Shown: positions 61,676 through 64,000 of the stretch, piece by piece
How the letters are laid out: each line of letters begins with the position of its first letter
Numbering within the stretch: position 1 is the stretch's first letter
Source: Candidatus Gastranaerophilales bacterium
Lineage (GTDB): Bacteria; Cyanobacteriota; Vampirovibrionia; Gastranaerophilales; Gastranaerophilaceae
Direction of reading: 5' to 3'
NCBI GenBank assembly: GCA_944324315.1
Contig: CALUVW010000001.1
Coordinates: 1 to 64,000 of the forward strand
Length of the DNA stretch: 64,000 bases
Position numbers and translations under genes: made by a program
The notes under the pieces: generated by a model
What the model saw: only the letters and a program-made list of their open reading frames with translations
The model's database searches: none
What the model was told of the DNA's origin: nothing

Positions 61676-62851
61676 CTAATACACCATATTATTATAAATA
61701 ATTTCAGAAGCTTTTACTATAAACTCTTTACCAAGAGGCGAATTATGCGGACGATGTGCAAATATAACAACAATATATTTTTTGCCGTTTGGCGCATAAA
61801 CAATACCTGCATCACCGAGCATTTTCCCAATATCACCGGTTTTATGCAAAAATTCAGCGCCCGCAGGCAGACCTGCCGCAATTAAACGATTATTATGTAC
61901 ATGCCCCATATAATCAAATATTTTTTCACGGGAACTGGTGCTTAAAAATTTAGGGTTGTCTATATTATACAGAATTTCGGCCATATCTCTGGCAGTTGAA
62001 TGATTTGTACCTCCCAAATCAGGAAGCCAGGTCTGAATATAAGTATTTTTTAATCCCCAATCTCTTATAGCGGAATTTACCTGCGGCATTGCACCCAGCT
62101 TTGAAATAAGCATGTTTGTCGCAGAATTGTCAGATTCCGTAATCATCATTCGGGCAAGAGTGTCAATTGAATAACGTGAATTTGCCGCCTTGAACTGTAA
62201 ACTTCCAGAACCTTCAGTTCTGTAATATTCAGTCAAAGGCATTTCATCATAAATTGTAAGATCATTTCGTTCAAGCGAACGGAAAAGTTCAACAAGCACA
62301 GGAAGTTTAATTATACTTGCTGTCGGAAAGATTTCATTTGCGTTAATATCTGCAAAATTACCGTTCTGATAATCCCATACATAAATAGACGGATGAATAG
62401 AAGGATACAGCGCCGCAAGATTTTTCAACTGACTTTCCAGTCCTGTAAGTTCCTTACCTTCTACAGGCACATCCATCAATGGCTTTTTAGTTTCAGCACC
62501 TTCAAGAGATCTCTGTCCCAAAAACCAATGGTTAGAAAGATAATTTGAAGTCGGGAACAAAAGTTTATAATAATCAGCCCTTACTTCTTTATATGGAGTC
62601 GGATTAAACATTAGCTTTGTGACTCTGTTAAACCCGTACGGCAAAACGGTAAACCCTAAAAGTGAAACAAATGCAACAGAAATAATTCTGTGAATTAAAT
62701 TGTTACGTGCAACTTTTTTAGTATTAACAGTATGTCTCACACGAACAGGTTCATGGACTACTTTTACAGAAGCCGAATTAGTGTAAGTTGTATTATAATA
62801 ATTAATCCTGTATTGCCGCCTGTCATACTGTCGTCTTGCTAATTCCGGCAT
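61676..62851 (-). CDS. Membrane-anchored serine hydrolase, class A beta-lactamase fold
   Basis: After a ~60-residue basic N-terminus and one transmembrane helix, the domain has SIIK (SxxK), SDN and KTGD, the beta-lactamase/PBP-fold active site. The class A Glu166 element (ExxLN) is not recognisable, so antibiotic hydrolysis is unlikely; a peptidoglycan-related role is more plausible. AGGAAATTT precedes the ATG. It is followed directly by ldpA. Confidence 0.8.
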   Translation of the reverse strand: MPELARRQYDRRQYRINYYNTTYTNSASVKVVHEPVRVRHTVNTKKVARNNLIHRIISVAFVSLLGFTVLPYGFNRVTKLMFNPTPYKEVRADYYKLLFPTSNYLSNHWFLGQRSLEGAETKKPLMDVPVEGKELTGLESQLKNLAALYPSIHPSIYVWDYQNGNFADINANEIFPTASIIKLPVLVELFRSLERNDLTIYDEMPLTEYYRTEGSGSLQFKAANSRYSIDTLARMMITESDNSATNMLISKLGAMPQVNSAIRDWGLKNTYIQTWLPDLGGTNHSTARDMAEILYNIDNPKFLSTSSREKIFDYMGHVHNNRLIAAGLPAGAEFLHKTGDIGKMLGDAGIVYAPNGKKYIVVIFAHRPHNSPLGKEFIVKASEIIYNNMVY

Positions 62852-62984
62852 AAAACAAATTTCCTCCCACAGGGTTTCAAGTAATTATATTTTACTTTAC
62901 ATAAATTTAATTGGCAAGTCACTTTACATTTTTTTAAGATATAATAATGGAAGATAAGAAGGACGATAGGAGGGTAAACTGTTT

Positions 62985-63296
62985 ATGTCAGAAGATTGCA
63001 TTTTTTGTAAAATAATTAACGGGGATTTTAATACAGAATTTGTGTATGAAAACGAATATGTTGTGGTATTCAAAGATATCAACCCGAAAGCATCTGTACA
63101 TCTGCTTGTTGTTCCGAGAGTTCATGTTTCATCATTAAATGAGCTTGAGGACAAAAATCTTATGGGTGAATTGTTAGCGGCTGTCAGAGAAACAACTAAA
63201 AAAATAGGTTTAAAATCATATAAAACCTTGATTAATACAGGTAAAGAAGCAGGACAGGAAGTTTTTCACCTGCATATACATATTCTTGCAGATTAA
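62985..63296 (+). CDS. HIT-family protein (histidine triad)
   Basis: The 103-residue protein has CIFCKIINGD at the N-terminus and the catalytic HLHIHIL near the end, as in HinT nucleotide phosphoramidases. Length fits the HinT-like branch (it lacks a long C-terminal tail). AGGAGGG lies before the ATG. Confidence 0.93.
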   Translation: MSEDCIFCKIINGDFNTEFVYENEYVVVFKDINPKASVHLLVVPRVHVSSLNELEDKNLMGELLAAVRETTKKIGLKSYKTLINTGKEAGQEVFHLHIHILAD

Positions 63297-63403
63297 ATTC
63301 AATGTAACAAAATATTAAAAATTCTAATATATCTCTAAAGAAAAAATTTTTTCTGTCGTAACACCTAAATGTATGTAGCCAGAGAAATTTAAAAGGAGTA
63401 TTT

Positions 63404-64000
63404 ATGGTAAAAGACATTAAAATGTTAGGTGCAAGGTTAGACAAAGAAAATATTAAATTGAGCAAGGAGTTGCCCCCCCCCCGACTGGTCAAAAGGCTGT
63501 CCTGAACGTATTTCAAGGCAAGTTGCCAATTACAGAAGATGTTAAAGATTTTCTTTCTTTATTTGATACAAAAAAAGACGGAATTATTGACGAAAAAGAA
63601 ATTATTACACTAAACAAAGTATTAAATGATCATGCCGGTAAAGACAAAGTTCTTGATAAGAATGAACTTTTACAAATATTTGGTCTTACACCGCAGTCAA
63701 AAAATGCAGATAAAATTTTTGAACAGTTTCAAACTGTTGTCCAAAGAGCTTCAAAATATTCTTCTCAAACCACAAAAACACTTGACCAAACAGGAAAGAA
63801 CACCGTACAGTAAACACATTTGAAGCAGATGGCAAAACTATAAAAACAAGCGAAAAAAGTTATTATAAAAGAGGCGCCCTGCATAAAGATTATTACGAAG
63901 GTGCAAATCTTCAAAACAGACTTAACTATTTACCATCTGAAAGAACAGTATATGAAGATGATGGAAAAAACATTAAACAGGTTATTAAAAACCAGTTTAA
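63404..64000 (+). pseudogene. EF-hand / DGK-repeat gene broken at a poly-C tract and again at ~63810; runs off right edge
   Basis: A start with good SD (AAAAGGAG) at 63404 opens MVKDIKMLGARLDKEN... and hits a run of 10 C at 63473-63482. In this frame it stops at 63514. With 8 or 11 C bases the frame would continue as TGQKAVLNVFQGKLPITED into an EF-hand (DTKKDGIIDEKE) to 63813. A second shift near 63810 would continue it as VNTFEADGKTIKTSEKSYYK to the window edge. It may be phase-OFF, a decaying pseudogene, or contain sequence errors. Confidence 0.6.
63473..63482 (+). repeat. 10-C homopolymer inside the EF-hand gene
   Basis: The run is flanked by G before and GA after (GC10GA), the same context as the 11-C run in the adhesin gene (GC11GA). 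Confidence 0.85.

Noticed and set aside
61676-62851. Active class A beta-lactamase
   Set aside because: SxxK, SDN and KTG are there, but the Glu166 element cannot be found and the protein is membrane-anchored, so resistance is not claimed.

Overview
The window is AT-rich bacterial chromosome that I attribute, by inference, to a non-photosynthetic Cyanobacteriota lineage (Vampirovibrionia/Melainabacteria, most like gut Gastranaerophilales). The evidence is an LdpA-type Fe-S protein (a family known from cyanobacterial clock input), a GyrA whose C-terminal domain has the cyanobacterial-style RATRGK segment instead of a classical GyrA box, the absence of any photosynthesis gene, and anaerobe-type genes such as a hybrid cluster protein and an AcsE-like methyltransferase. 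TGA is used as an ordinary stop. No rRNA, CRISPR array, transposase gene or complete prophage was seen.

Layout. 1-3.4 kb: a partial gene, then a redox/nitrosative group (NifX-like protein, cupin, hcp) and tRNA-Glu. 3.4-9.8 kb: secreted and small proteins, an esterase, a zinc alcohol dehydrogenase, a parvulin, a diguanylate cyclase and an HD protein. 9.8-12.4 kb: threonine synthesis (hom, thrC). 12.5-17 kb: TPR and metallophosphatase/MBL-fold enzymes with a 63-bp tandem repeat. 17-21.8 kb: a CCA-adding enzyme carrying two in-frame palindromic inserts and a large helicase-nuclease, flanked by two tiny hydrophobic-peptide loci. 22-28.9 kb: fatty-acid/phospholipid operon (85-aa ORF, yceD, rpmF, plsX, fabH, fabD, fabG, acpP, fabF). 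29-29.5 kb: a 511-bp non-coding element with perfect 33-bp inverted ends. 29.5-33 kb: tpiA and dTDP-rhamnose genes rfbD, rfbB, rfbC. 34-39 kb: gyrA with a fic gene attached, then a HepT/MntA-type pair. 39-46.5 kb: two large TPR proteins, an AcsE-like enzyme and a UDP-glucuronate decarboxylase-like enzyme. 46.5-51 kb: DUF559 protein between palindromic repeats, pgk, Skp-like chaperone, uvrC. 51-55 kb: a five-gene run with a ZorA/ZorB-like motor pair. 55-57.4 kb: a pilin-anchored YadA/S74 adhesin whose frame crosses an 11-G tract. 57.5-63.3 kb: clpB, small regulators, ldpA, a serine hydrolase and a HIT protein. The right edge holds an EF-hand gene broken at a 10-C tract.

How the parts work together. 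Most genes are housekeeping metabolism. The accessory layer is surface and conflict biology: a phase-variable adhesin and a second homopolymer-broken gene with the same tract context, a motor pair without its usual effector, Fic and HEPN/MNT modules, a helicase-nuclease, and toxin-like micropeptides.

Two genome-wide habits stand out. Palindromic repeats sit between and inside genes. About ten genes have a -10 box (usually exact TATAAT) placed 6-7 nt before the start codon with no ribosome binding site, which predicts leaderless mRNAs.
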